A stretch of 16,978 bases of DNA from DASRHY01 sp046765875 (GTDB lineage Bacteria > Actinomycetota > Actinomycetes > Propionibacteriales > Kribbellaceae): positions 1 through 16,978 of the forward strand of contig JBKPSJ010000015.1 in the NCBI GenBank assembly GCA_046765875.1, in the 5' to 3' direction. The notes beneath the pieces are model-generated. The model saw nothing but the letters and a program-made list of their open reading frames with translations, was not told where the DNA came from and did not search any database. Positions within the stretch are counted from its first letter, which is position 1; every line of letters starts with the position of its first letter. The position numbers were made by a program, and so were the translations under genes. This document shows positions 1 through 6,840 of the stretch, piece after piece.

Positions 1-840
1 CAGCACGTCGCCGATCCAGACCGCGTGCGCCTCGGGCCCGTCGGGCACGCTCTGCAACGCGCTCTTGTACTGCACGCGGCTGCGGCAGTTCGACACGGCG
101 TGGTCGACGAACAGCCGGTGCTCGTGGTGCTGGCCGGACTCGGCGAAGTACACGCCGAGCAGGTTCGCGTCACCGCCGGTTCCGGCGTACCGGACGTTGA
201 CCGACAGTCGCACGAGAGCACCGCCGAGGGTGACCGCGACGTGGTTGAGCTTGGCGTCCCGGCCGACCAGCGCGTCGTGCTGGCCGACGTACGTCGAGGC
301 CTCGTCACCGGACTGGATCGTGACCACTCGGAGGTCGGCGCCGTCGCCGACGACGACCTCGGTGTTGCCCGCCGCCTCACCGGCGCCGGTGTGGTCGATC
401 ACCACGACGGCGCGGCTGAACCGGCCGGCGTCCAGGATCAGGTGGCCGAAGCCCGGGCCTGCGACCGTCACGTGCACCGGCTCGGCCAGGTCGGCCTCCG
501 CCGGGATCCGTACCGCCACCGCCTTCTCGGCGTGCTGCCACGCCACCGCGGCGATCCGGTCCTGCGGCTTGCCGACCTTGACGGTGTCCGCGGCGACGGT
601 CTCGACGGTTACGCCCTCGGGCGCGCGCACGTCGATCCGCGCCTGGTCGCCGGGCTCGTCGGCGAACAGCGCCTTGAGCTTCTTGACCGGCGAGAACCGC
701 CACTCCTCCTCGCGGCCGTTCGGCACCGCGAAGTCGCCGACCTCGTAGGAGGCCGGCCGCTCCGACCGGGTCTGGATCGGAACGGCCCCGTGGCTGTGCG
801 GTCTGTTGCCGGCGGCAACCAGAGTGTCCTGGTCCGCCAT
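1..840 (-). CDS. sufD: SufD, Fe-S cluster assembly scaffold subunit (N-terminal 280 residues, truncated by window edge)
   Basis: SufD pairs with SufB and the ATPase SufC in the cytosolic SUF scaffold that builds Fe-S clusters. Translation from the ATG at 840 is open to base 1, giving 280 residues with no stop, so the gene is cut by the window edge, not broken. The start reads MADQDTLVAAGNRPHSHGA, followed by a conserved N-terminal stretch (EEEWRFSPVKKLKALF) and the beginning of the beta-helix core (HLILDAGRFSRAVVVIDHTG, then GDGADLRVVTIQSGD). The ATG shares its A with the sufB stop (TGATG), so translation is probably coupled. Order sufR-sufB-sufD is the usual actinobacterial arrangement, with sufC, sufS and sufU expected beyond base 1. 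SufD lacks the catalytic Cys/Glu pair known from SufB. Identification rests on sequence resemblance plus position directly after sufB. Confidence 0.95.
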   Translation of the reverse strand, partial: MADQDTLVAAGNRPHSHGAVPIQTRSERPASYEVGDFAVPNGREEEWRFSPVKKLKALFADEPGDQARIDVRAPEGVTVETVAADTVKVGKPQDRIAAVAWQHAEKAVAVRIPAEADLAEPVHVTVAGPGFGHLILDAGRFSRAVVVIDHTGAGEAAGNTEVVVGDGADLRVVTIQSGDEASTYVGQHDALVGRDAKLNHVAVTLGGALVRLSVNVRYAGTGGDANLLGVYFAESGQHHEHRLFVDHAVSNCRSRVQYKSALQSVPDGPEAHAVWIGDVL

Positions 841-2252
841 CAGCCGACCGCTCCTTCCATCTGCAGCTCGATCAGCCGGTTCAGCTCCAGGGCGTACTCC
901 ATCGGCAGCTCGCGCGCGATCGGCTCGATGAAGCCGCGCACGATCATCGCCATCGCCTCTTCCTCGGTCAGGCCGCGGCTCATCAGGTAGAACAGCTGGT
1001 CGTCGCCCACCTTGGACACGGTCGCCTCGTGGCCCATCGCGACGTCGTCCTCGCGCACGTCGACGTACGGGTAGGTGTCGGAGCGGCTGATCGTGTCGAT
1101 CAGCAGCGCGTCGCAGCGCACGGTCGACTTGCTGTGGTGGCTGCCGTCGGCGACCTGGACCAGGCCCCGGTACGAGGTGCGGCCACCGCCGCGCGCGACC
1201 GACTTGGACACGATCGAGCTCGACGTGTACGGCGCGTTGTGCACCATCTTCGCGCCCGCGTCCTGATGCTGGCCCTCGCCGGCGAACGCGACCGACAGCG
1301 TCTCGCCCTTGGCGTGCTCGCCCATCAGGTAGACCGCCGGGTACTTCATCGTCACCTTGGAGCCGATGTTGCCGTCGATCCACTCCATGGTCGCGCCGGC
1401 CTCGCAGGTGGCCCGCTTGGTGACCAGGTTGTACACGTTGTTCGACCAGTTCTGGATCGTGGTGTAGCGGCAACGCGCACCCTTCTTCACCACGATCTCG
1501 ACCACCGCGGAGTGCAGCGAGTCCGACTTGTAGATCGGCGCGGTGCAGCCCTCGACGTAGTGCACGTACGCGTCCTCGTCGACGATGATCAGCGTCCGCT
1601 CGAACTGGCCCATGTTCTCGGTGTTGATCCGGAAGTAGGCCTGCAGCGGGATCTCGACGTGCACGCCCTTCGGCACGTAGATGAACGAGCCGCCGGACCA
1701 GACCGAGGTGTTCAGCGCGGCGAACTTGTTGTCGCCGACCGGGATCACCGAGCCGAAGTACTCCTTGAAGATCTCCGGGTGTTCCTTGAGACCAGTGTCG
1801 GTGTCGAGGAAGAGCACGCCCTGCTCCTCGAGGTCCTCGCGGATCTTGTGGTAGACGACCTCGGACTCGTACTGCGCCGCCACGCCCGCGATCAGCCGCT
1901 GCTTCTCCGCCTCCGGGATGCCCAGCTTGTCGTAGGTGTTCTTGATGTCATCGGGCAGCTCGTCCCAGCTCGCCGCCTGCTTCTCGGTCGAGCGGACGAA
2001 GTACTTGATGTTGTCGAAGTCGATGTCGCTGAGGTCTGCGCCCCACGACGGCATCGGCTTGCGATCGAACAGCTTCAGCCCCTTGAGCCGGCGCTCGAGC
2101 ATCCACTCGGGCTCGCCCTTGAGCTGGGAGATGTTGCGGACCACGGCCTCGTTCAACCCGCGCTGCGCGGCCGCGCCGGCCACGTCGGAGTCGGCCCAGC
2201 CGTACTGGTAGGTGCCGAGGCCTTCGAGCTCGGGGTGAGCGATCTGCGTCAT
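840..2252 (-). CDS. sufB: SufB, Fe-S cluster assembly scaffold protein
   Basis: SufB is the scaffold subunit of the SufBCD complex on which nascent Fe-S clusters form. The chosen ATG at 2252 has a strong Shine-Dalgarno (AAGGAAGGG) 6 nt upstream and gives 470 residues starting MTQIAHPELEGLGTYQYGW, the normal family length; the frame is open further upstream but that part is sufR coding sequence in another frame. Family blocks include SGGSFIYVPKGVHVEIPLQA, EGCTAPIYKSDSLHSAVVEI and GGGRTSYRGLVQV. C380 (in RCDALL) and E409 (in MGHEATVSKV) are 29 residues apart, the same spacing as the functional E. coli pair C405/E434. No intein interrupts it, unlike the M. tuberculosis homologue. The ATG overlaps the sufR stop (ATGA) and its own TGA overlaps sufD, so the three genes form a tightly coupled operon. 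Confidence 0.98.
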   Translation of the reverse strand: MTQIAHPELEGLGTYQYGWADSDVAGAAAQRGLNEAVVRNISQLKGEPEWMLERRLKGLKLFDRKPMPSWGADLSDIDFDNIKYFVRSTEKQAASWDELPDDIKNTYDKLGIPEAEKQRLIAGVAAQYESEVVYHKIREDLEEQGVLFLDTDTGLKEHPEIFKEYFGSVIPVGDNKFAALNTSVWSGGSFIYVPKGVHVEIPLQAYFRINTENMGQFERTLIIVDEDAYVHYVEGCTAPIYKSDSLHSAVVEIVVKKGARCRYTTIQNWSNNVYNLVTKRATCEAGATMEWIDGNIGSKVTMKYPAVYLMGEHAKGETLSVAFAGEGQHQDAGAKMVHNAPYTSSSIVSKSVARGGGRTSYRGLVQVADGSHHSKSTVRCDALLIDTISRSDTYPYVDVREDDVAMGHEATVSKVGDDQLFYLMSRGLTEEEAMAMIVRGFIEPIARELPMEYALELNRLIELQMEGAVG

Positions 2253-3004
2253 CGTTGCCCTTCCTTTGTGGACAGCCTCACAGGGGACGTGTTGGGGATA
2301 TGTGTCGTACAGACACCGTCGCCGTGGGCGATGGTGGCGAGCCGCTGGACGTGCTTGCCGAGCAGCCGAGCGAACACCTCGGTCTCGGCCTCGCACAACT
2401 GCGGGAACTGCGCGGCGGCGTGTGCCACCGGGCAGTGGTGCTGGCACAACTGCTCGCCGGCTGCCGCCGCCAGCGTGGACGCCGCATAGCCCTCGGCGGT
2501 GAGCGCCTGCGCGAGCACCTCGGCCTGCTTGCCGGCCGGGGCCGCATCGACGAGTGCACGGTAGCGCTCCTCCAGGTCGGCTACCCGGCCGCGGGCGAAG
2601 TCGGATACCGCCTGCTTGCCGCCGGACTCGGCGATGAACCGCAGCGCGGTCACCGCCAGGTCGTCGTAGGCCTGGTAGAACACATGCCGGCCGCTGTCGG
2701 TCAGGGAGAAGACCTTGGCCGGCCGGCCGCGCCCGCGCGGACCGTAGACCCGCTCCTCGCGGGACTCGACCAGACCGTCGGCCAGCAGGTGGTCCAAATG
2801 CCTGCGGACCGCCGCCGGGGTCAGGTCGAGCCGCTCGGCCAGGGTCGCCGCGGTGCTCGGGCCGTTGTCCAGGATGGACCTCGCGACTCGGTCTCTGGTC
2901 GCCTCGGATTGCGAAGCGTGGGGGGTCGTCCCCCCAGCCTGTGAGACGGCAGGTGAGACGGCGGCGCCCGCGGGCACCGTGGATCCCGTCTCGCGAGTTT
3001 TCAC
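2249..3004 (-). CDS. sufR: SufR, Fe-S-sensing winged-helix regulator of the suf operon
   Basis: SufR binds DNA as a [4Fe-4S] protein and controls suf expression according to cluster demand, oxidative or nitrosative stress and iron. From the GTG at 3004 the product is 251 residues. A winged helix lies at about 38-100 (ATRDRVARSILDNGPSTAAT, then a recognition helix around TPAAVRRHLDHLL and a GRGRPAKVF wing). The C-terminal cluster site shows C187 and C191 (CQHHCPVAH), C204 (FPQLCEAE) and C232 (GDGVCTTHIP), the usual actinobacterial SufR cysteines. The frame is open to a TTG at 3043, but the GTG at 3004 sits 6 nt after a -10-like hexamer with a -35 at 17 nt, implying a leaderless mRNA; a GTG at 2977 is an alternative. 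The stop overlaps the sufB ATG. Residues 21-34 contain a Gly-Thr-Thr-Pro segment encoded by a GC hairpin also found near opcA. Confidence 0.93.
   Translation of the reverse strand: MKTRETGSTVPAGAAVSPAVSQAGGTTPHASQSEATRDRVARSILDNGPSTAATLAERLDLTPAAVRRHLDHLLADGLVESREERVYGPRGRGRPAKVFSLTDSGRHVFYQAYDDLAVTALRFIAESGGKQAVSDFARGRVADLEERYRALVDAAPAGKQAEVLAQALTAEGYAASTLAAAAGEQLCQHHCPVAHAAAQFPQLCEAETEVFARLLGKHVQRLATIAHGDGVCTTHIPNTSPVRLSTKEGQR
2916..2940 (-). repeat. GC hairpin inside sufR related to the zwf-opcA repeat
   Basis: On the sufR coding strand GGGGGG-ACGA-CCCCCC (2935-2920) is a perfect 6-bp stem with the loop ACGA, preceded by CT. The zwf-opcA units have CTGGGGG-ACGA-CCCCCAG. Both are read in the same frame as Gly-Thr-Thr-Pro. 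It falls in the poorly conserved N-terminal tail of SufR, before the winged helix. Confidence 0.6.
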
Positions 3005-3015
3005 AACACCAGTGT
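3001..3015. promoter_or_regulatory. SufR operator
   Basis: The sequence TCACA-N5-AGTGT is, on the sufR coding strand, ACACT-N5-TGTGA, which matches exactly the palindrome I recall as the SufR binding site of M. tuberculosis. It overlaps the predicted -10 element and GTG start of sufR, the place where a repressor would autoregulate the operon. The match is seen; the function is inferred. Confidence 0.75.
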
Positions 3016-3039
3016 CGCGTAATTCCACGGCGCTCTCAA
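3005..3039 (-). promoter_or_regulatory. Predicted sufR-sufB-sufD promoter (leaderless)
   Basis: On the minus strand TTGAGA (3039-3034, 5 of 6 to TTGACA) is followed after 17 nt by GACACT (3016-3011), a weak -10. Six nt later comes the GTG at 3004, so transcription would begin at or next to the first codon. The weak -10 lies inside the SufR operator. Confidence 0.5.
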
Positions 3040-3040
3040 A

Positions 3041-3059
3041 CAAGGGGACCCTAACCTCC
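3041..3059 (-). promoter_or_regulatory. Possible iron box (DtxR/IdeR/DmdR type) upstream of sufR
   Basis: Read on the minus strand, the 19 nt beginning GGAGGTTAGGG agree at 13 of 19 positions with the Streptomyces DmdR-type iron box as I remember it (TTAGGTTAGGCTCACCTAA), with an unbroken run AGGTTAGG. It ends one base before the predicted -35 of sufR. It could link suf expression to iron, but one match of this quality can arise by chance. Confidence 0.3.
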
Positions 3060-3095
3060 CGCGGGGCGTGATCAGGGTCACATGGTGGCGACTTC

Positions 3096-3107
3096 TAGAC
3101 TTCGTCC
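3096..3107 (+). promoter_or_regulatory. Predicted leaderless promoter of the ABC exporter
   Basis: TAGACT (3096-3101) fits the actinobacterial TANNNT -10 pattern and is followed by exactly 6 nt before the GTG start at 3108. There is no Shine-Dalgarno sequence, so a leaderless transcript is likely. No convincing -35 is visible. Confidence 0.5.
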
Positions 3108-3830
3108 GTGCCTGCGGTTGAGATCGACGAGCTCGTCGTCCGGTACGGCGCCAAGCTCGCCGTCGACCGGCTCAGCCTGACCGTGAAAGAGGCGACGGTG
3201 ACCGCTGTGCTGGGCCCGAACGGCGCGGGCAAGACAACCACGATCGAGACCTGCGAGGGCTTCCGCAAACCCGAGTCCGGGAAGGTACGGGTGCTCGGGC
3301 TCGATCCGCGGGCCGACCACGACAAGCTGATGCCGCGGATCGGCGTGATGTTGCAGGAGGGCGGCGCCTGGTCCGGCGTACACGCCGTCGAGATGCTCCG
3401 GTACGCCGCCCGGCTGCACGCCCATCCGGTCGACGTCGGCCTGTTGGTCGACCGGCTCGACCTGGGCGGCTGCGGCCGGACGCCGTACCGCCGGCTCAGC
3501 GGTGGCCAGAAGCAACGGCTGTCGTTCGCGCTGGCGATCATCGGCCGCCCGGAGGTCGCCTTCCTCGACGAGCCGACCACCGGACTCGATCCGCATGGCC
3601 GCCGCGAGATCTGGCAGGTGGTCCGCGACCTGCGCGCCGACGGCGTCACGGTGGTGCTGACCACGCACGCGATGGACGAGGCCGAGCAACTGTCCGACAT
3701 GGTTCACGTGGTCTCGGCCGGCAAGCTGATCGCGTCCGGGTCGCCGGCCGAGCTGACCAAGGACGGCACCGACACGCTCGAGGAGGTGTTCCTGCGGATC
3801 ACCTCGCCCAGTCCGCGGGAGAAGAGATGA
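3108..3830 (+). CDS. ABC transporter ATP-binding protein (ABC-2 exporter)
   Basis: This 240-residue cytoplasmic ATPase would power the membrane protein encoded next. It has a complete nucleotide-binding domain: Walker A GPNGAGKTT (36-44), Q-loop Q83, signature LSGGQKQR (130-137), Walker B VAFLDEP (150-156) with catalytic E155, D-loop TGLDP and the H-loop H187 in TTHAMDEAEQ. The closest general class is the CcmA/drug-efflux type (DrrA-like) ATPases. The GTG at 3108 is chosen because it follows a TANNNT box by 6 nt and begins the conserved first strand (AVEIDELVVRYGAKLAVD). It is divergent from sufR and overlaps the permease by 4 nt (ATGA). Mycobacteria also carry an ABC transporter next to sufR and a CtaA-like gene, so the neighbourhood looks conserved. 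Substrate unknown; a link to heme or Fe-S traffic is only a suggestion from context. Confidence 0.93.
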   Translation: MPAVEIDELVVRYGAKLAVDRLSLTVKEATVTAVLGPNGAGKTTTIETCEGFRKPESGKVRVLGLDPRADHDKLMPRIGVMLQEGGAWSGVHAVEMLRYAARLHAHPVDVGLLVDRLDLGGCGRTPYRRLSGGQKQRLSFALAIIGRPEVAFLDEPTTGLDPHGRREIWQVVRDLRADGVTVVLTTHAMDEAEQLSDMVHVVSAGKLIASGSPAELTKDGTDTLEEVFLRITSPSPREKR

Positions 3831-4621
3831 CAACCGCGGTCTTCACCCCGCAACCTGGCTCGGCGCCATGGCCGTCGAAGGTGCTGGCGCACTCGCGGAT
3901 GGAGCTCAAGCTGCTGCTCCGCAACGGCGAGCAACTGCTGCTCGCCCTGGTCATACCGCTCGGCCTGCTGCTCCTGCTCGGCGGTACGAGGCTCGGCGAC
4001 CGGCTGCCGCTCGGCGACTCGGTGATCCCGGTCCGGCGGATCGACGCCGTGACGCCGCGGATCCTGGCGCTGGCGGTGCTGTCCACGGCGTTCACGTCAC
4101 TCGCGATCGCCACCGGCTTCGAGCGCCGTTACGGCGTGATCAAGCGGCTGGGTGCGTCACCGCTGTCGCGGGCCGGGCTGCTGGCCGGCAAGATCGGCGC
4201 GGTCCTCGCCGTCGAGGCGCTCCAGTTCGCCGTGCTCTGCGGTACGGCTGTGGCGCTCGGCTGGCACCCGCACGGTGGCGCGACGGCGGTGCTCGGCGTG
4301 ATCGCGACGGTGATCACCGGCACGGCGGCGTTCGCCGGACTCGGTCTGTTGATGGCCGGCACGCTCCGCGCCGAGGCGACGCTGGCAGCGGCGAACCTGC
4401 TGTACCTCATCCTCATCGTCGGCGGTGCGGTGATGACGCCGGTGAGCGAATACCCGGAGAGCGCCCAGCGGTTCGTACAACTGATTCCGAGCGCGGCGCT
4501 GTCGAGCTCGATGACCAAAGCGACCGTGGACGGCACGATGCCGTGGGCGGGTGTGATCTCGCTCGCGCTGTGGGCCCTCGTGTTCGGTTACCTCACCGCT
4601 CGGACCTTCAAGTGGGACTGA
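3827..4621 (+). CDS. ABC-2 type transporter permease
   Basis: The 264-residue product is the membrane half of the exporter. Hydrophobic segments lie at about 38-53, 78-98, 119-145, 150-175, 186-208 and 238-258, giving about six transmembrane helices as in ABC2_membrane-type permeases. A soluble N-terminal lead (MTTAVFTPQPGSAPWPSKVL) precedes an amphipathic stretch with ELKLLLRNGEQ, typical of this family. The segment FERRYGVIKRLGASPLSR between helices 2 and 3 is the cytoplasmic coupling loop commonly seen here. Its ATG overlaps the ATPase stop, so the two are co-translated. The stop is 46 nt before ctaA, which has its own candidate promoter. No substrate-specific feature is visible. Confidence 0.9.
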   Translation: MTTAVFTPQPGSAPWPSKVLAHSRMELKLLLRNGEQLLLALVIPLGLLLLLGGTRLGDRLPLGDSVIPVRRIDAVTPRILALAVLSTAFTSLAIATGFERRYGVIKRLGASPLSRAGLLAGKIGAVLAVEALQFAVLCGTAVALGWHPHGGATAVLGVIATVITGTAAFAGLGLLMAGTLRAEATLAAANLLYLILIVGGAVMTPVSEYPESAQRFVQLIPSAALSSSMTKATVDGTMPWAGVISLALWALVFGYLTARTFKWD

Positions 4622-4655
4622 CCTCCCGATGCACGAGCGCGGAGTAGCGCGGCCC

Positions 4656-4667
4656 TAGGCTGTGCCG
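4656..4667 (+). promoter_or_regulatory. Predicted leaderless promoter of ctaA
   Basis: TAGGCT (4656-4661) is a TANNNT -10 followed by 6 nt and then GTG at 4668, the same geometry as upstream of the ABC ATPase. No Shine-Dalgarno precedes the GTG. A matching -35 is not evident. Confidence 0.5.
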
Positions 4668-5594
4668 GTGATGTCGGACACCGCTGTGGACGCCAGAGAG
4701 CCGGTCAAGGGCTTGTGGCGCTACGTACCCGAGCCGACCCTCGACACCGTCCGGCACTGGGGCTGGGCGTCCGTGATCGCCAACATCGCGATCGTCGTCA
4801 CCGGCGGGCTGGTCCGGCTGACCGACTCGGGGCTGGGCTGCCCGACCTGGCCGACCTGCACCGACCAGTCGTACGTCCCGCACAGCGCGCTCGGGATCCA
4901 CGGCGCGATCGAGTTCGGCAACCGGTTGCTGACGTTCGTCCTCGCGGTGATCGCGATCGGCACCTGGGTGGTCGTGATGCGGTACCGGCCGGTGCGCCAC
5001 GACCTGCGCCGGCTGGCGACCGCGGCGGCGCTCGGGATCCCGCTGCAGGCGGTGGTCGGGGGCCTGACCGTGCTGACCGGGCTGGACCCGTGGGCCGTCT
5101 CGGCGCACTTCCTGATCTCGATGGGCATCATCACCTTGACCATGGCGATGGTCAGGCGGTCGCGGACCAGCCCGTACCCGCATACACCGCCGGTGGTCCG
5201 CGCGCTCGCGACGGCGTGCGTGGTCGCGGTCTGGTCGGTCGTTGCGCTCGGCACCGTGGTGACCGGCAGCGGCCCGCACAGCGGCGACCAGACCGCCGGC
5301 CGGACCGGGTTCGACCCGGAGATCGTCGCCCAGCTGCACGCCGATTTCGTGTTCGGCCTGCTCGGCGTCTCGATCTCGCTGGTGATCGCGACCCGGATCA
5401 CCGCTACCTCGCGGACGCTGCGGCAGCTCGCGACCTGGCTGTTGGCCGCCCAGCTCGTCCAGGGCGCGGTCGGCTTCGTCCAGTACTTCACCGGGTTGCC
5501 GATCGTGCTCGTCGCGATCCACATGCTCATGGCCGCGCTGCTGATCGCGCTGGTGACCGCTGTCTACGGCGAACGCGGCACCCCGGCCCCGTAA
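4668..5594 (+). CDS. ctaA: Heme A synthase, CtaA/COX15 family
   Basis: CtaA is a membrane monooxygenase-type enzyme that oxidises the C8 methyl group of heme O to a formyl group, making heme A for aa3-type cytochrome oxidase. The 308-residue protein has about eight hydrophobic helices in two four-helix halves. Visible landmarks are the extracytoplasmic cysteine pair C58/C64 in GLGCPTWPTC, E82 in IEFGNR, and histidines H147 (VSAHFLISM), H224 (AQLHADFVF) and H285 (VAIHMLMAA), which fit heme ligands by spacing. Where B. subtilis has the ligand H60 three residues after E57, this protein has N85; H78 is close by. The GTG at 4668 is chosen from the leaderless promoter geometry; ATG 4671 is equally possible. 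ctaB, the preceding pathway step, lies 3.3 kb away on the other strand. Confidence 0.93.
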   Translation: MMSDTAVDAREPVKGLWRYVPEPTLDTVRHWGWASVIANIAIVVTGGLVRLTDSGLGCPTWPTCTDQSYVPHSALGIHGAIEFGNRLLTFVLAVIAIGTWVVVMRYRPVRHDLRRLATAAALGIPLQAVVGGLTVLTGLDPWAVSAHFLISMGIITLTMAMVRRSRTSPYPHTPPVVRALATACVVAVWSVVALGTVVTGSGPHSGDQTAGRTGFDPEIVAQLHADFVFGLLGVSISLVIATRITATSRTLRQLATWLLAAQLVQGAVGFVQYFTGLPIVLVAIHMLMAALLIALVTAVYGERGTPAP

Positions 5595-5600
5595 CACGCC

Positions 5601-5631
5601 GCTGCCCGCGACCGGCTTGGCCGCGGGCAGC
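5601..5631. terminator. Bidirectional intrinsic terminator between ctaA and the ScyD-like gene
   Basis: Perfect 10-bp arms GCTGCCCGCG (5601-5610) and CGCGGGCAGC (5622-5631) surround an 11-nt loop. It begins 6 nt after the ctaA stop and ends 13 nt before the stop of the convergent gene. The U-tract is poor, as is usual in high-GC actinobacteria, so it probably serves both strands as a stem-driven terminator. Confidence 0.8.
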
Positions 5632-5644
5632 AGTTCTTGCGCTA

Positions 5645-6826
5645 TCAGGGGACTCGTACGACCTTGTCCACGCCACCCGGCCCGAAGACCGGCGACGAGA
5701 CGTAGACCTGTCCCCACTTGCTGACCTGGACCCCACCGGGCGTGATCAGCTTGTCCGGCGCCAGTTCAGTGCGCTTGCCGCCGTACGTGTGACCGTGCGA
5801 CCGCTTCGACGAGACCTTGATCAGCGCGCCGACGCCCGAGCCGCCGAGCTCGACCTGCAGCCAGCTCGCCTTGGACAGCTCGACGACGTAGATGCTCCGG
5901 TCCCACTTCGGACCGGCACCCAGGTCGACGATCGAGGTGAACCCGTCGGCGTACCGCTGGCACTTGCCCCGGTACGGAGTGCCGGGGTCACAGGTCGCGT
6001 TCGTCGTACCCGGCTTGATCCGCCATACCTGCGAGGTGCCCGGCGTCGCCGGGAAGCCGCGCAGCTCGCCGACATACCAGTACCCGTCGGACCCGACGGT
6101 GACCGATGTCGCGACCGCCTCGGCCAGGATCGGCGTACCGGCCGGCGGCAACGGGTTGCCCTCCGGGTCGGTCGGCGGCAGCCCGTCCGGCACCTCGACC
6201 AGCCGCGGCTTCAGCCGGGCGACGGTCTTGATCTGCCCGTTCGGCCACACCCGCAGCAGGTCGTTGCCGGCGGCATCGGACACGAGCACCGTGCCGTCCC
6301 GCAGCGCCGCGACGCCGAACGGGTTGGACTCGGTGGGCGCGCCCTCCTGGTTGTACGGATCCGGGTCGTGCGCCTGGTACGCCCCGATGTCCGCGACGAC
6401 GACCGGGCTCTTCCCCGGCCGGAGCCGGAACAGCGTCGCCGAACCGGGTGGCGGCGGACCACCCTCGGGACCGCCACCACCGGTGAGCACGTAGGTCGTG
6501 CCCCACACGTTGGTGTCGATCGCGTTGCCGAAGCCCGGTCCGATCTCGCCGAGCTTCGTGATGCCCTTGTTCACGCCGTCGACGCGGGCCGAGTAGATCC
6601 CGCCGTCGGACGCGCTGTAGATGACCCGCTTGCCGTCCGGTGACAGCGACACGCCACGCGGGCCGTCGACGCCGGTCACGACCGGCCGCAGGCCCGTGCC
6701 GCCCCCGCTGCTGTGACCGCTGGCGCCGGCCGCCGTCGCCGGCATCCCGGCCACCACGATCGCGGTACCCGCGACCGCGGTTGTGAGTACCGCCAAAGCT
6801 TTCCTGCTGCGCAGAAGTCCGCGCAT
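5645..6826 (-). CDS. Secreted ScyD/ScyE-family beta-propeller protein
   Basis: The 393-residue product begins with a signal peptide: basic MRGLLRSRK, a hydrophobic core to about residue 27, then a small-residue cleavage region (PATAAGASG, cut near 32-33). The mature part is propeller-like, with repeated short motifs such as DGPRGVSLSPDGKRVIYSA, NPFGVAALRDGTVLVSDAAG, TSVTVGSDGYWYVGEL and GGVQVSKWGQVYVSSPVFG, each resembling NHL/SMP-30 type blades. The HDPDPYNQEGAPTESNPFG and WYVGELRGFPATPGTSQVWR stretches are characteristic of the actinobacterial ScyD/ScyE family. That name comes from scytonemin genes of cyanobacteria; a role in pigment synthesis here is unsupported and no function is established. 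Two cysteines (TCDPGTPYRGKCQ) could form a disulfide outside the cell. Start ATG 6826 has AAGGGGG about 8 nt upstream. It is convergent with ctaA across a shared terminator. Confidence 0.88.
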   Translation of the reverse strand: MRGLLRSRKALAVLTTAVAGTAIVVAGMPATAAGASGHSSGGGTGLRPVVTGVDGPRGVSLSPDGKRVIYSASDGGIYSARVDGVNKGITKLGEIGPGFGNAIDTNVWGTTYVLTGGGGPEGGPPPPGSATLFRLRPGKSPVVVADIGAYQAHDPDPYNQEGAPTESNPFGVAALRDGTVLVSDAAGNDLLRVWPNGQIKTVARLKPRLVEVPDGLPPTDPEGNPLPPAGTPILAEAVATSVTVGSDGYWYVGELRGFPATPGTSQVWRIKPGTTNATCDPGTPYRGKCQRYADGFTSIVDLGAGPKWDRSIYVVELSKASWLQVELGGSGVGALIKVSSKRSHGHTYGGKRTELAPDKLITPGGVQVSKWGQVYVSSPVFGPGGVDKVVRVP

Positions 6827-6840
6827 AGAACCATCCCCCT

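Noticed and set aside
840..2252. Intein in SufB
   Set aside because: The mycobacterial homologue has one, so I looked for it; the conserved SufB blocks are continuous and total length is 470 residues.
2253..2447. N-terminal extension of SufB
   Set aside because: The frame is open upstream, but that DNA encodes the conserved cysteine region of SufR, and the ATG at 2252 has a strong Shine-Dalgarno and the expected N-terminus.
1029..2489. A 486-codon plus-strand frame opposite sufB, and similar long frames opposite or within tkt, pgi and zwf
   Set aside because: These are antisense or out-of-frame shadows caused by high GC and biased third positions; compositions are Arg/Ala/His rich and no domain is recognisable.
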